A stretch of DNA of 64,000 nt from Erinaceus europaeus. Taxonomy: Eukaryota > Chordata > Mammalia > Eulipotyphla > Erinaceidae. The position numbers were made by a program, and so were the translations under genes. The notes beneath the pieces are model-generated. The model was not told the origin of the DNA. It saw nothing but the letters and a program-made list of their open reading frames with translations, and did no database searches. The stretch lies in NCBI RefSeq assembly GCF_950295315.1, contig NC_080171.1, positions 114,385,064 to 114,449,063 of the forward strand, in the 5' to 3' direction. This document shows positions 1 to 10,792 of this stretch, one piece after another. Each line of letters begins with the position of its first letter. Positions within the stretch are counted from its first letter, which is position 1.

Positions 1-44
1 CGCTACAGCCTGACTCCCCCAAAAACGTTTTAAAGAATAATTTT

Positions 45-373
45 GGGGGCCAGGCGGTAGCATAGCAGATTAAGCATGCATGGCGCAAACCACAAGGACC
101 GGTGTAGGGATCCCGGTTTGAGCCCCTGGCTCCCCACCTGCAAGGAGATGGGTCACTTCACAGGTGGTGAAGCAGGTGTCTTTCTCTCCCCTTCCCTGTC
201 TTCCCCTCCTCTCTCGATTTCTCTCTGTCCTATCCAACAACAACAGCAATGACAACAATAACAACAACAAGGGCAATAAAATGGGAAAAAATGGCCTCCA
301 GGAGCAGTGGATTCATAGTGCAGGCACCAAGCCCCAGCAATAACCCTGGAGGCAAAAAAAGAAGAAGAAGAAG
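45..373 (+). mobile_element. SINE type A with long 3' extension
   Basis: Head GGCCAGGCGGTAGCATAGCA, B-box-like CGGTTTGAGCC, C/T-rich middle and CAACAACAGCAATGACAACA. The extension GGCCTCCAGGAGCAGTGGAT ends in AAAAAAAGAAGAAG. Confidence 0.88.
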
Positions 374-385
374 AATTTTAAGGGC

Positions 386-510
386 AGGGGAGATAGCATA
401 ATGGTTATACAAATAGACTCCCATACCTGAGGATCAAAGGTCCCAGGTTCAGTCCTCTGCACCACCATAAACCAGAGCAGAGCCAGTGTTCTGGTAAAAA
501 AAAAAAAAAA
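386..510 (+). mobile_element. SINE type C
   Basis: GAGATAGCATAATGGTTATA, CCCAGGTTCAGTCCTCTGCA and ACCATAAACCAGAGCAGAG, with an A tail. Confidence 0.85.
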
Positions 511-534
511 GGAATAATTTTAAAAGCTATCTGT

Positions 535-692
535 ATAATTTTTAAAATTATAAATCTATTTATGAATTGAGAGGTACATGAGAGAGAGAAGACCAGAGCA
601 TGACTCTGTCACACATGATGCCACGGATCAAACTCCGGCACCTCAGGCTTGCAAACCCAAGCATTTATCCACTGTGCATCTCCTAAGCTGCT
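535..692 (-). mobile_element. SINE type D, antisense
   Basis: GAGAGAGAAGACCAGAGCAT and AAGCATTTATCCACTGTGCA are the reverse of the type D body and head. Confidence 0.78.
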
Positions 693-1695
693 AACATACT
701 AATTTTTAAATTTTATATAAATGATGTTTTAATGTCCACACGTGGGTGGACATTACAAGCAAAGGAGGAGCAATAAATAAAGTTGTGCAAACTGGGAATG
801 GCCAGCTTTCCCAGGAGCATCCAAGTCACTTCCTGCAGTGTGAGACCATTTCAGCAGGTGAGACATGAATGCAAATGGGTCCTGTCAGACCACTGAGCCA
901 GGGCTCTCCCCAAAGGGGGCTTAACAGCTTCTCCATTCTCCCTCCCCTTCTTATTTGACAGTTTCCAAAGGGGTGGGATTAGGTGTCCCTCCCCAGCACA
1001 GGGTGAGTAATGCCCCACGAATACAGACAGGTTGCACAGCTTGGAGAAAGAGCTGGAAAACTGACACCCTCCAGAGCTCGAAAGCCCAGCCCTTCTGGTG
1101 CTCTGTGAAAGGTTATTTCTGTCCTCCCGGCTTCAGATGCAGACACGCCATCCAGACAGCCGATAAATGCCCCCTTTGTTTTTGATGGGTTTCCATCAAC
1201 GCGTGAGATGCCCAAAGGGAAGCAGGCTACGGACTGCCCTGGGTCCTGCCTGGCCATAGGCCTGCTGGGCACAGCTCTCTGCCAGCCCCACTCTGTTGGA
1301 ACCAGGGACAAGACACGTGACCATTCGGGAAGCCACTGAGGCGGCAGAGTCCCAGGTAACACCCACGGGCTGGACAAGGAGTCAGTGCCAAGCAGCAGCC
1401 GGTGGGACACAACTGTGTCTGACTCACAGACTGCCTTGGACTTGTGGCAGCGGGCCTAGAGAGGTCCCAGTGGGTCAGTGTGAAGGACTTGCCTAGGCGG
1501 GGCTGGGGCTCATTCTCCCTCTGTCCCCCTCCCTTAGCCTGGAGGGAGCAGTTATGCATGGAAACATTCAGGTTCCAAAACTTTCAGTTGTTTTTGGCTA
1601 AAAGCAAAACCAGTGGTCAGCTGATTGCACAGGCTTCAGAGGCATTGAGGAGAGTTCTTGAGACCTGATGTTTTTCAGCTCAAGACACTGAGACC
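693..1695. other. Intergenic, nothing recognised
   Basis: Single-copy-looking DNA. Open frames of 60-143 codons on both strands show no family resemblance and overlap each other. Confidence 0.6.
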
Positions 1696-1972
1696 ATGGT
1701 GTACTGCACCAAAGTAAAAGACTCTAGGGTGCGGGGAGGGGGAGAGTTTAGAGGGAAAACACTAAGCAAAACTTGGACTGGAGATGGTGTATTGCACCAA
1801 AGACTCTGGGGAGGAGGGTTCAGGTCCTGGAACAGGATGGCAGAGGAGGACCTAGTGGGGGTTGAATTGTTCTGTGGAAAACTGGGAAATGTTACGCATG
1901 TACAAACTACTGTATTTTACTGTTGACTGTAAATCATTAATCTCCCCAATAAAGGGGTAAAAGAAAAAAAAA
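1696..1972 (+). mobile_element. LINE-1 3' UTR tail
   Basis: Shares the TGGGGGTTGAATTGTTCTGT and CTCCCCAATAAAGG blocks with the fuller L1 3' end at 4975-5462 (opposite strand), and ends in an A-rich tail. Two ATGGTGTACTGCACCAAAG-like segments inside it look like a short internal duplication. Confidence 0.75.
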
Positions 1973-1975
1973 AGC

Positions 1976-2960
1976 TGAGATCAGATATCAAAACAGGCAG
2001 GCAGGGGCAAGAGGACAAAGGGTGGGTTGTGCCAGCCTGCTGCCTCACCTGGCCACCCTGCAGGTGCTCACCATCCTGTGGGATCCTTGCTTTTCCCACA
2101 GAGACCTTTACTGGGATGCAGGTAGTACTGCCGATGGGTCAGACCGGATGTGTTCACTGGCCTGGCTAGGTGGATGCACGTGGGCCACAGTGACTGGCTC
2201 TGGGGCCTGAGTGCATCCCTCTTCCTTTCACGGGGCTGTGCAGGTGCAAGGCCTAGAGAGATAGATGCCTTTGCTGCACAGGCATCTCAAGCCATTATGC
2301 CAGGAGTCTCGGTTTTCTCTCAGTGGAGTACAGAGGCCAAAGGCTGGAGTGAGCCAGTGAGCTGCATGCCCCTGCAGCCCTGATGCTGAGCCAGATCTGA
2401 GGGCTACGAACAGCAGCAGCATAGAGCTACCCCCCAAATGGGATCCATGTGCCCCAAGAAGCAGGTCTACCGCTGCCCCTTCCCTCCCACAAGGCAGGGA
2501 TGGTGGATGGGGGAATCAAGGCACGGGCCCAAAGTTCCACTCATGCAGACTCCTGGGACATCAGGTCTCTTCAAAGAACTCAAAACCTGGCCTCATCCTG
2601 GGGGTTCTTCCAGGAAGCTCAGGAGATCTAAGCTCAAATCTCAGTTTCCCCACCCACAGAGAGGGAACAGCACCTCCTGGTGCTGTAATGTCCAGCAAGG
2701 GTCCAGCCTGGCCAGAGCAACACTTACTGTCCTGTCTTTAGTTGCTCCGGGATAATGTCTGTTTTGGGTCATAGTCAGTGGGATCAGGACAGGAATTCAA
2801 GCCTGGAAGATGAGCATAATGTAAGAGTGAAGCATCCTGCTGGAGGGAGAAAGCCCCCCTCCACCCCCTGCCAAAACTTCTGTGTCCCATGTGCCAGGGA
2901 AAAGGCCAGGAGACACACCTGAGGGTACAGGTTCACCTGAGGCAATCTACAAGTTTCCTG
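1976..2960. other. Intergenic, nothing recognised
   Basis: Balanced base composition with no repeat, exon or RNA gene that I can identify. Confidence 0.6.
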
Positions 2961-2965
2961 GAATA

Positions 2966-3245
2966 GGGAGCCGGACGGTAGCGCAGTAGGTTAAGCGCAC
3001 GTGGTGCAAAGCGCAAGGGCCAGGGTAAGATTCCTGGTTCAAGCCCCCGGCTCCCCACCTGCAGGGGAGTCGCTTCACAGGCGGTGAAGCAGGTTTGCAG
3101 GTGTCTGTCTTTCTCTCCCCCTCTCTGTCTTCCCCTCCTCTCTCCATTTCTCTCTGTCCTATACAATGACACCAATAATAATAACTATAACAATAAAACA
3201 ACAAGGGCCACAAAAAGGAAAATAAATAAAATATATTTTTTAAAA
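2966..3245 (+). mobile_element. SINE type A
   Basis: GGGAGCCGGACGGTAGCGCA head, GCAGGGGAGTCGCTTCACAG, ACAATAAAACAACAAGGGCC and AATAAATAAAAT tail. Confidence 0.9.
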
Positions 3246-3958
3246 AGTTTCCTGGAATCCACAGCCTCTGCCTTGGAGAAGAGGTCTGGTCTCAAGCAGG
3301 AGGCAGGGAATGGGAGGTTGCTGGCTGGGCTCCGTGGGGCCCCCTGGCCTACTGCCTCTGACTCAGGACAGGAGGGTTTCTTAGCCTCTGTTCCCTGAGC
3401 ACCTGTGCCCAGAGCCACACTCTCAGGAGGAGGCTCCTTGTGGCCAGGGTTGGGTCAGTCCTCAGGAGAGGAAGGAGGGCACCAGACCAAGCTCATCCCC
3501 AAAGTACAGGTCCTCATCCCTCCAGGCCTCCAGGTCACCCCGACTCCCACGTTCACCTGCGGCCCGTTGGCCTCATGACCCGAGCCAGCGGTGGCTGATG
3601 TCAGAGCCAAGGATGCGGCAGCCCCATCATTAGTGGTTTCCGGAGCACAGGTTGGGCTGAGCCCGCTGGCCAGCGGATGTCTCCTCAGGGCGGAGAAAGC
3701 AGACATGGCCAGGGCAGCCCGTGGGCCATGGGGAGAGACGGTCTCAGCAGCTGGGTGCTGCAGGCGCTTCCCTGGCGAGGTACACACAGTGAGGGCGAGG
3801 GGTCACTGCAGGCAAGGAGCCTGCAATCAGGCATCAGGAAAGAGTGTCACTTATCGGTCTGGGGGCAGGACGTGGGGGTATGTGCAGTGTCCTTGGAGAC
3901 TGGGAAACAAACAGAAGGTGATGGAACAAGTAGATGGGGGAGGGAGGGTGCAGGGTCC
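3246..3958. other. Intergenic, nothing recognised
   Basis: GC-richer single-copy DNA. The 141-codon plus-strand frame here has no recognisable domain. Confidence 0.55.
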
Positions 3959-3959
3959 A

Positions 3960-4184
3960 TTTTTTTTTTTCCTTTTTGTTTGTAAGACAGGGAGAGATAG
4001 AGACAGGGAGAGATAGAGACAGGGAGAGATAGAGACAGGGAGAGATAGAGACAGGGAGAGATAGAGACAGGGAGAGATAGAGACACAATGTAAAGCTTCC
4101 CCTCATAAGTGAGAACTGGGGGCTTGAATCAAGGGCTTCATGGTATCATGTGCACTCAACCCAGTGTGCCACCACCCAACCCCT
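3960..4184 (-). mobile_element. SINE type B, antisense, with amplified 16-bp tract
   Basis: The right half (AAGTGAGAACTGGGGGCTTG, GTGCACTCAACCCAGTGTGC) is a reversed SINE. Its purine-rich middle has expanded into perfect copies of AGACAGGGAGAGATAG at about 3984-4087. Confidence 0.82.
3984..4087. repeat. 16-bp tandem repeat inside a SINE
   Basis: AGACAGGGAGAGATAG repeated about 6.5 times without mismatch. It arose from the C/T-rich middle of the surrounding antisense SINE. Confidence 0.93.
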
Positions 4185-4187
4185 TAC

Positions 4188-4280
4188 TGATTTATTTATA
4201 ATATTTATTTTATATGTATTTTATTTATATATGTATTATTTATGTATGTATTTATAGTATTTATTTATATACTACTATAT

Positions 4281-4312
<32 letters not shown>

Positions 4313-4421
4313 ACCAGAACATCATTTGGGCACACATGAAGGTGGAGGTTGAGCTCAGAACTTCATACTTGTCAGTTCAATGCTTTATCCACTGTGCCAC
4401 CTCCAGGGCCACCTGATTCAC
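4188..4421 (-). mobile_element. SINE type D, antisense, with A/T and (AG)n tracts
   Basis: AACCAGAACATCATTTGGGC and GCTTTATCCACTGTGCCACC identify it. An expanded TATTTAT tail (4188-4270) and (AG)n at 4283-4311 precede the body. Confidence 0.8.
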
Positions 4422-4430
4422 TTTTTAAAA

Positions 4431-4624
4431 TGGGCTTTGTCACACGGTGGCACAGCCGGTAGGCTATACCTGCTACGATGCAGAAGGACCTGGTTTAAAC
4501 TCTCAGTTCCCACCAACAGGGAAACCTTATGAGCAGTAAAACAGTGCTGCCGTTGTCTCTAGTTCTCTCTCCCTTCCTATCACCCCTCCCCTCTTAATTT
4601 CTCTGTCTCAATTATATATATATT
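4431..4624 (+). mobile_element. SINE type B, diverged
   Basis: CACGGTGGCACAGCCGGTAG head, AAGGACCTGGTTTAAACTCT box-B region, then a CTCTCTCCCTTCC tract. Confidence 0.75.
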
Positions 4625-4714
4625 TCAGGATTTGGATGAAAGGAAGTATTTCAATATATATGCTCTGCTTTTTTCAAATTTATTTTTTTAAAAAAACTTT
4701 TCTCTTTTTAAATA

Positions 4715-4968
4715 TTTATTTAATTTATTTATTCCCTTTTGTTGCCCTTGTTTTATTGTTGTAGTTATTGTTGTTGTTGTTATTGATGTCGTCATTGTTG
4801 GATAGGACAGAGAGAAATGAAGAGAGGAAGGGAAGACAGAGAGGCAGAGAGAAAGACAGACACCTGCAGATCTGCTTCACTGCCTGTGAAGGAACTCCCC
4901 TGCAGGTGGGGATCCTTACGCCAATCCATTAACGCTTTGCGCCACGTGTGCTTAACTACCTCTAGACT
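4715..4968 (-). mobile_element. SINE type A, antisense
   Basis: CCCTTTTGTTGCCCTTGTTT, GGATAGGACAGAGAGAAATG and CCCCTGCAGGTGGGGATCCT are the reversed type A. Confidence 0.88.
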
Positions 4969-4974
4969 CCCTCA

Positions 4975-5462
4975 AATTTCTTTATTGGGGGATTAATGGT
5001 CTACAATCGACAATAAAAATAAAATAGTTTGTACATGCATAACATTTCCCAGTTTTTCACATAACAACTCAACCCCCACTAGGTCCTCTGCCATCATGTT
5101 CCAGGACCTGAACCTCCCACCCCCCCACCCCAGAGTCTTTGACTTTGCTGCAACACACCAGCTCCAGTCCGAGTTCTGCTTAGTGTTTCCCCTTCTGCTC
5201 TTGTTTTTTCAACTTCTCCCTATGAGTGAGATCATCTCATATTATTCTTTCTCTTTCTGACTTACTTAACATGATTCCTTCAAGTTCCACTCAAGATGAG
5301 GTGAAGAAGGTGAATTCACCATTTTTAATAGCTGAGTAAATACTCTGTTGTTTATACAGACCACAACTTTTTCAGCCACTCTTCTGCTGTTGGACACCTG
5401 GGTTGCCTCCAGGTTTTGGCTATTATAAATTGTGCTGCTATGAACACAGGTATACACAGAGT
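4975..5462 (-). mobile_element. LINE-1 3' end (ORF2 tail and short 3' UTR)
   Basis: Read on the minus strand it has the typical end of mammalian L1 ORF2 (AACACAGCAATTTATAATAG-like text, then a 'one-stage' TTACTCAGCTATTAAAAATG stretch) followed by a 3' UTR ending CCCCAATAAAG. The same 3' UTR tail recurs at 1696, 31955, 51573 and 52926. Confidence 0.85.
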
Positions 5463-5576
5463 TTTTTGCATACGCTCTGCTTTTAAAGAGGAAAATCTAT
5501 TAACAAAACCGTCAACACATATTTTAAAATTAGGCATGGGACAGCTGTGAACATCAGGGAAAGAAACTATAGGACT

Positions 5577-5793
5577 GGGGCTGGGTGGTGGCACACCTGG
5601 TTGAGCACACATGTTATAATGCACAAGGTCTCAGGTTCAAGACCCCAGTCCCTATCTACAGGGGAAAGCTTTGCGAATGTTGAAGCAGGGCTACAGGTGT
5701 TTCTCTGTCTCTCTCCCTCTCTATTCCCCCATTCCTCTCGATTTCTGGCTGCTTCTATCTAATAAATAAATAAAGACAATAAAAATATTTTTA
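5577..5793 (+). mobile_element. SINE type B
   Basis: GGCTGGGTGGTGGCACACCT head, GGTCTCAGGTTCAAGACCCC and TCTAATAAATAAATAAAG tail. Confidence 0.88.
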
Positions 5794-5807
5794 AAATAGA
5801 AATTATA

Positions 5808-6027
5808 GGGCTGGGTGGTGGTGCACCTGGTTAAGGACACACGTTATAGTGTGCAAGGACCCAGGTTCAAGCTCCTGGTCCCCACCTGCAGGGGGAACGC
5901 TTCACAAGTGGTAAAGCAGGGCTGCAGGTGTCTCTCTGCCTGTCTTTCTCTCTCTCTCCCCCTTCCCTCTTGATTTCTGGCTGTCTCTATCCATTAAATA
6001 AAGATAATACAAAAAAAATTTTTTTAA
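5808..6027 (+). mobile_element. SINE type B
   Basis: GGCTGGGTGGTGGTGCACCT head with box-B CCCAGGTTCAAGCTCC and a CCATTAAATAAAGATAAT tail. Second of a same-strand pair. Confidence 0.88.
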
Positions 6028-6064
6028 AGAAATTATAGGACCATTATAAGTTTTCTTTCTCTTT

Positions 6065-6082
<18 letters not shown>

Positions 6083-6095
<13 letters not shown>

Positions 6096-6420
6096 TTGCC
6101 TCCAGGGTTATTGAAGGGACTCGGTGCCTGCTTCACAAATCCACTGCTCCTGGAGGCCATTTTTTCCCCTTTTGTTGCCCTTGCTGTTTTATCGTTGCTG
6201 TGGTTATTACTATTGTTGTTATTGATGTTGTTATTGTTGGATAGGAAAGAGAGAAATCGAGAGAGGAGGGGAGAAAGACAGATACCTGCAGACCTGCTTT
6301 ACTGCTCTTAAAGTGACCCCCCCACAGGTGGGGAGTCGGGGGCTTGAACCGGGATCCTTACACTAGTCCCTGTGCTTCGTACCATGTGCACTTAACCTGC
6401 TGCACTATCGCCCGACCCCC
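6083..6420 (-). mobile_element. SINE type A with extension, antisense
   Basis: TTTTTTTTTTGCCTCCAGGG, CCACTGCTCCTGGAGGCCAT, CCCTTTTGTTGCCCTTGCTG and TTAACCTGCTGCACTATCGC; preceded by (CT)n at 6058-6086. Confidence 0.88.
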
Positions 6421-6422
6421 CT

Positions 6423-6624
6423 CCTTTCTCTTCTCTTCTTTCTCCTTCTTCTTTTTGTATTATCTTTATTGGATAGAGGCACAGCCAGAAATCAAGAAGA
6501 GAGGAGGAGGTAGAGAGGGAGAGAGACAGAGAGACACCTGCCAGCCGGCTTCACCACTCACAAAGCTTTCCCCCTGCAGATGGGGACTGGGGACTCAACC
6601 AGGTGCACTAGCACCTGGCCCCTC
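6423..6624 (-). mobile_element. SINE type B, antisense
   Basis: TATCTTTATTGGATAGAGGC, AAGCTTTCCCCCTGCAGATG and CAGGTGCACTAGCACCTGGC. Confidence 0.82.
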
Positions 6625-9600
6625 TTTCCTTTTCCTTATATTTAAGAAGTCTCGAGGTGGACATCCTATGGAGGGGCTATGCTCCAAGAAGATTCTCCAT
6701 GCCCAGAGTTTCCTCCTGGTCCAAATAGCTGGAGCACCAGCTATTACATTCATGTTCTGGCCAGCAGGAAGAAGGAAGCAAGGAAGAATGGCACACTCCC
6801 TCTATTGCACATCCCCTGAGGGAGAGACTGGAAAATGCATCTATTCTAAGAAACGGTTGCTGAGCTAAAACAAAGATGTCTGTGACCAAGGGGACAGGAG
6901 AACCATATAATGGATGGTCACTACTGTCCCTGTCCCCTTTGTCCCAGTTGCTAAGGACAAGGCTTTAGTGGGCAGAGAGAGATGCCGCTAAGTGACAGCC
7001 GGGCTCAGCTCCACCTCCCTCGGGGGAGACAAGTCCAGGGTCAGTACAGACTGGAGGACCGACCCAGGAAGGAAGCCGCTTCTCACTGCTGTCTCTATGG
7101 GGCTGGCCTCTAACTCGCTCAGTTAATGGCTGAGTGACGACATTCAGAATGTGTGCAAGGCCACAACTTAGTGCTTCCCTGATTGGGGACACCAGCTAGG
7201 TTCCTGAGGTTCAAAGTCTTCAAGGGCTAATGTGCCTTAGTAGGTGGTATCTTGCTAGGGAATCACACCTTAGTGGGTATATCACATCTTGCTGGGGAAT
7301 CACAAAAAGCATGCACATGCCAGCATGGGTGTCCCTGTCACTGTCCTTGACCTGCTGGTGTGACTTGGACCGTACTTTTTCTCCTGTCAAGTGGGGTGAT
7401 GATGGCATGTCACCTCCCCAAAAGCCTGACTGCATTCCTTTCCCCATTCTTCTGGAAATGGGGTGTCAGCTAAGCCCTGCTTCCCCACAACCGGGCTCTG
7501 GGTATACCGAGCTGCACAAAGCCATTATAGAACTCAAAGCCTTCCCTCCCCACCACCACCCTGTAATGGTCCCTGGTGTGTGGGTGGCCGGCAGATGTGC
7601 CATCAGCTCCCAGGACATGCCCAGGTCCACTGCCAGCTTTCTCTTCCTCTCACTCATCCTCACTGTGGGCATGTGCTGGCTTGGCCAGGCTGAGGCAGAC
7701 GCTGAGGCCTGCTCCTTCAACCCAGGTGCTGCCACCCTACTTCTCCAGCCTTGTTCTCTGCCCTGGGGCTCCCAGAGGGATGTTGCCTGGGCCAGCCACC
7801 TCCTCCAAATGCAGCTGCTGGGAAATGGTTGTCAGAGGCCTGGTGATGGATGCAGCTGAACCTCCCTGGTAACATGGGCCCTTCCTTGTGCTAATGCCCC
7901 AAGTCTCTCCTATGAGGATGGATGCTGCCCAAACACCCCGGTCTACAGCACTTGGGGTCATCACTAGGGGCCTGCTCCAGGTGGCTGGGTCCTTGGCTGC
8001 CCGGGATAGAGCTTCCCTCTGGATCCAGCAGCAGGAAGAAAGGCTGAGAGGGGCCCCCATCACCCTCACTTACAGGGCACTGGTCTCTCCTTTGCACAGG
8101 GCATCATTTATCCTTGCCGCATCTTCACTTAAGCAGGGCTCACATGACATGTCCGCACCGCATGGACAGGTGTTTGTATGTCTGTGCGCCTGCACGTATG
8201 ATTTTTGCTGTGCACGCTTGCATACATGTGTGTGCTGGATACACAAATGGGTCTCCCACCACGTCTCTGAATCTCTCCGAGCATGGCTGGCTGGCCCTGG
8301 CCCTGCCCCAGCTCACGGTCTTCTGGGATATGACCAAATGGTCACTTTTCCAGGAATTCAAGTCTCAGGGGCAGCCTTAGGAACTGGCCTTGGGCACTCA
8401 AGCCAGTGTCTCCAGGAGAACTTAGAGTCAAAGATGTAGGGTTTGGTGGGCACTGGCAATTCAGCCAGTCCTGGGAACAGGCTGGTAAACAGGCAAATGA
8501 GGATGACACAGCAGTTGGGGAAGTTCCTCCCTGAGGAGCCGTAGCGAGGGTGGGGCTGGCTTGGAGCGTGAGATCCTGCCAAACTCTGGCCCAGTGCTCC
8601 AAGGTTCTTTGCTGTGACCCCAAGAGGGGAGGTGGAGTGCCTGCCCCAGCATCTGTTGTCCAAAAGGAGTACAGACACAGATGAATTTAAATGGCCAGCT
8701 ATTCTGCCTTCACTCTCCCTGGCTTCTCCTGGGCGGAAGGAAGGAAGGACTCTGAGGCTCAGAGCCATCACATGTGAAATGGCAGTAGCAGCTCTTCACT
8801 CATGGAATGGCCACTGCAGGGACTCCCCCACCCCCACCCCTGTGTCTCTGTATTGTTGTCACAGCTGCCTGCACAGAGGCGTACATGCCTGTGCTCAGGG
8901 ACTTCGGGGCTGTGGTCAGGACGAGCTCCAACTCAGTGCCCACATCCTGGACCCCAGGCCTCCAGATGGGCACAATACCAAGGAATCAGGCTGAAATGCC
9001 TCTATGAGTGGATGAGGAAAACAGTGATGTCGTCCAAGGGTGGGGGCCAAACACCACACTGCCCACAGCCTGCCCCTGTCACAGATGGTGTGGACATGCC
9101 TGAGGTCAGGGAACAAGACCAGCGTTTAGTGGAAGATCCCTTTTTCTGATAAGTCCCCAGGGTGACTTGTATTTTCCATACTTTTGGTTTCACTTAACAA
9201 ATTCTCCCTTACAGCAGAGTCAAGGCACAGGGCAGAAAGAGGAGAAGGTCTTCGATTAGGAGGGCAGATGAGCCTCTGCTTTGCCCTGCCTGCAGGTGCC
9301 TGCTTGCTGCTGGGCAGACCTGGCAGGGGAGTGTCCAGTCAGTGCTCAGAGGACCGCACAACCTCCCACCAGTTCTGAGCATGAGCTCAGCTCCTGGGCT
9401 GAGGCCTCCACTGTTGGGCCAGAGGAGGGGGGTGCCCACATTCCAGAGTTGGAGAGTGGAAGCCAGGCCATCTAGTCCCTCATAGGGCTGCCCCTACCCT
9501 CCTTGTCTCTCTGCAGTCTTATTTTCTGTTCACCCCACGGACTCTGCTCTGACAACCTTATTATAAACTAACCCCCAGGACCCCCACGCCCTGCCTAGCG

Positions 9601-9960
9601 CAGAGCCTGGGATACATATTGCAGGTGCTGTGAGGACAGGGTGAACGAACCTCCAGCTCCAGGCTGGGGCGGACTTGGCTGACCTCATTCCTGTGTCCTG
9701 ACCTTGGCCACTGCAGCCAGCAGCTTATGGAGAAGGGGACAGAGCATGCCTTGCTCTCTCTCACTGACAAGGGCACTAATGTACAGAGAAGTTAAGGCCC
9801 CTGCCTGAACCCATACAGTTCAGGGACGTCAAGGCCGGTTGCCTGGCACCATCGGCCCTGGGAAGGATCATCAGGCTCCCCAAGCAGTGGAAGGCGCGGG
9901 TAGGAGTGACTGTGGTTCTACTTATTGTACATTCTGAGGGACCGGTGGTGTTGATGGACA
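6625..9960. other. Intergenic DNA upstream of NINJ1, nothing recognised
   Basis: 3.3 kb without SINEs, the longest SINE-free stretch of the intergenic DNA. No open frame resembles a known protein and no CpG island is present before about 10 kb. It may hold distal regulatory sequence of NINJ1, which cannot be judged without alignment. Confidence 0.5.
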
Positions 9961-10586
9961 CTAGAACGGGTCGGGGGAGGGGGACAAGTCTAGCGACGGG
10001 GTGGGTAGACCTGGGAATGGGGGTGGGGCGGGAATGTGCCTAGATGAGGGCCAGCGGATCCCAGGGGAGCAGCTGGCACCCCTGCAAGGAGCCCTGCCTG
10101 GGAATGCGGAGGCAGCTCCGTGGGGGTGGCTGGCACGCAGCGAGCCAACGCAGTGATAAAGCTCCCCGCCCCCGCCGGCTCGGGAGGGCGCCGCAGGCCT
10201 TCCTGCCCGCTTCCCCGGAAGAAAGCCCAGCCCGCCGGGGAGCTCTGCGGGCGCGCTGGGCCGCTGACTTGGTGGCACTCCCATGGAGTTTTCTCCCTCC
10301 GCAGAAAGCCACCGCGCCTGCTCGCCATCAGAAGAGGCCAGAGAGACAGGCTGGTTCTTGGCCTCAATGTAGCCATCAGACGTGCCCACCGAGAGGGCAG
10401 GAGGGGGACGGGCCAGTCCAAGAGCGCACTGCCGGGGGCCGGGGCAGCGGGGCGCAGAGGGCATCCAGCAGGCGGTGCAGCCCGAGCCGCGGCGCGGGGA
10501 GAAGGAGGGGTGTCTGAGGGCCCGCAGGCGGAGCCTGGGGCCGGGGCGGGGCCTGGGGGAGCGCGGGCACCCGAGAAGCGGTCCTG

Positions 10587-10635
10587 GGGCGGTGCGGGGG
10601 GCGGTGCGGGGGGCGGTGCGGGGGGCGGTGCGGGA
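10587..10635 (+). repeat. 12-bp G-rich tandem repeat in the NINJ1 promoter or 5' UTR
   Basis: The unit GGTGCGGGGGGC occurs three times in perfect tandem from 10591, then a partial fourth copy GGTGCGGGAGG. Each unit offers a run of six G, so the plus strand can form a G-quadruplex. It lies 85-130 bases before the start codon. Confidence 0.9.
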
Positions 10636-10717
10636 GGAGGGCGCGCAGCCGGGGACCCAGCGGTGGAGGCGGGGGCTGCGCTCAGGCCCCGAGCGAGGCG
10701 GCCGGGGCGGCCGCACC

Positions 10718-10792
10718 ATGGACTCGGGCACCGAGGAGTACGAGCTCAACGGCGACCTGCGCCCCGGCTTGCCCGGCTCCCCGGACGCCTCG
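10718..10792 (+). CDS. NINJ1: NINJ1 coding exon 1
   Basis: Encodes residues 1-25, the acidic cytosol-independent N-terminus. The start ATG sits in a strong Kozak context (A at -3, G at +4) just after a GCGGCCGC site, and no upstream ATG is seen in the preceding 85 bases. The exon ends in phase 0 at TCG followed by the donor GTAAGC. It lies inside the CpG island. Confidence 0.96.

Noticed and set aside
70..276. Recurrent open frames of the type LLLLDRTERNGERRGRQRGG seen at dozens of places
   Set aside because: They are antisense readings of type A SINEs, one per copy; not a protein family.
5266..5624. Minus-strand frames with a plausible protein look near 5.3-5.6 kb
   Set aside because: They are the end of a LINE-1 ORF2 and its 3' UTR.
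7230..7859. 209-codon plus-strand open frame upstream of NINJ1
   Set aside because: No recognisable domain, no codon bias or splice context, and overlapping frames of similar length on the other strand.
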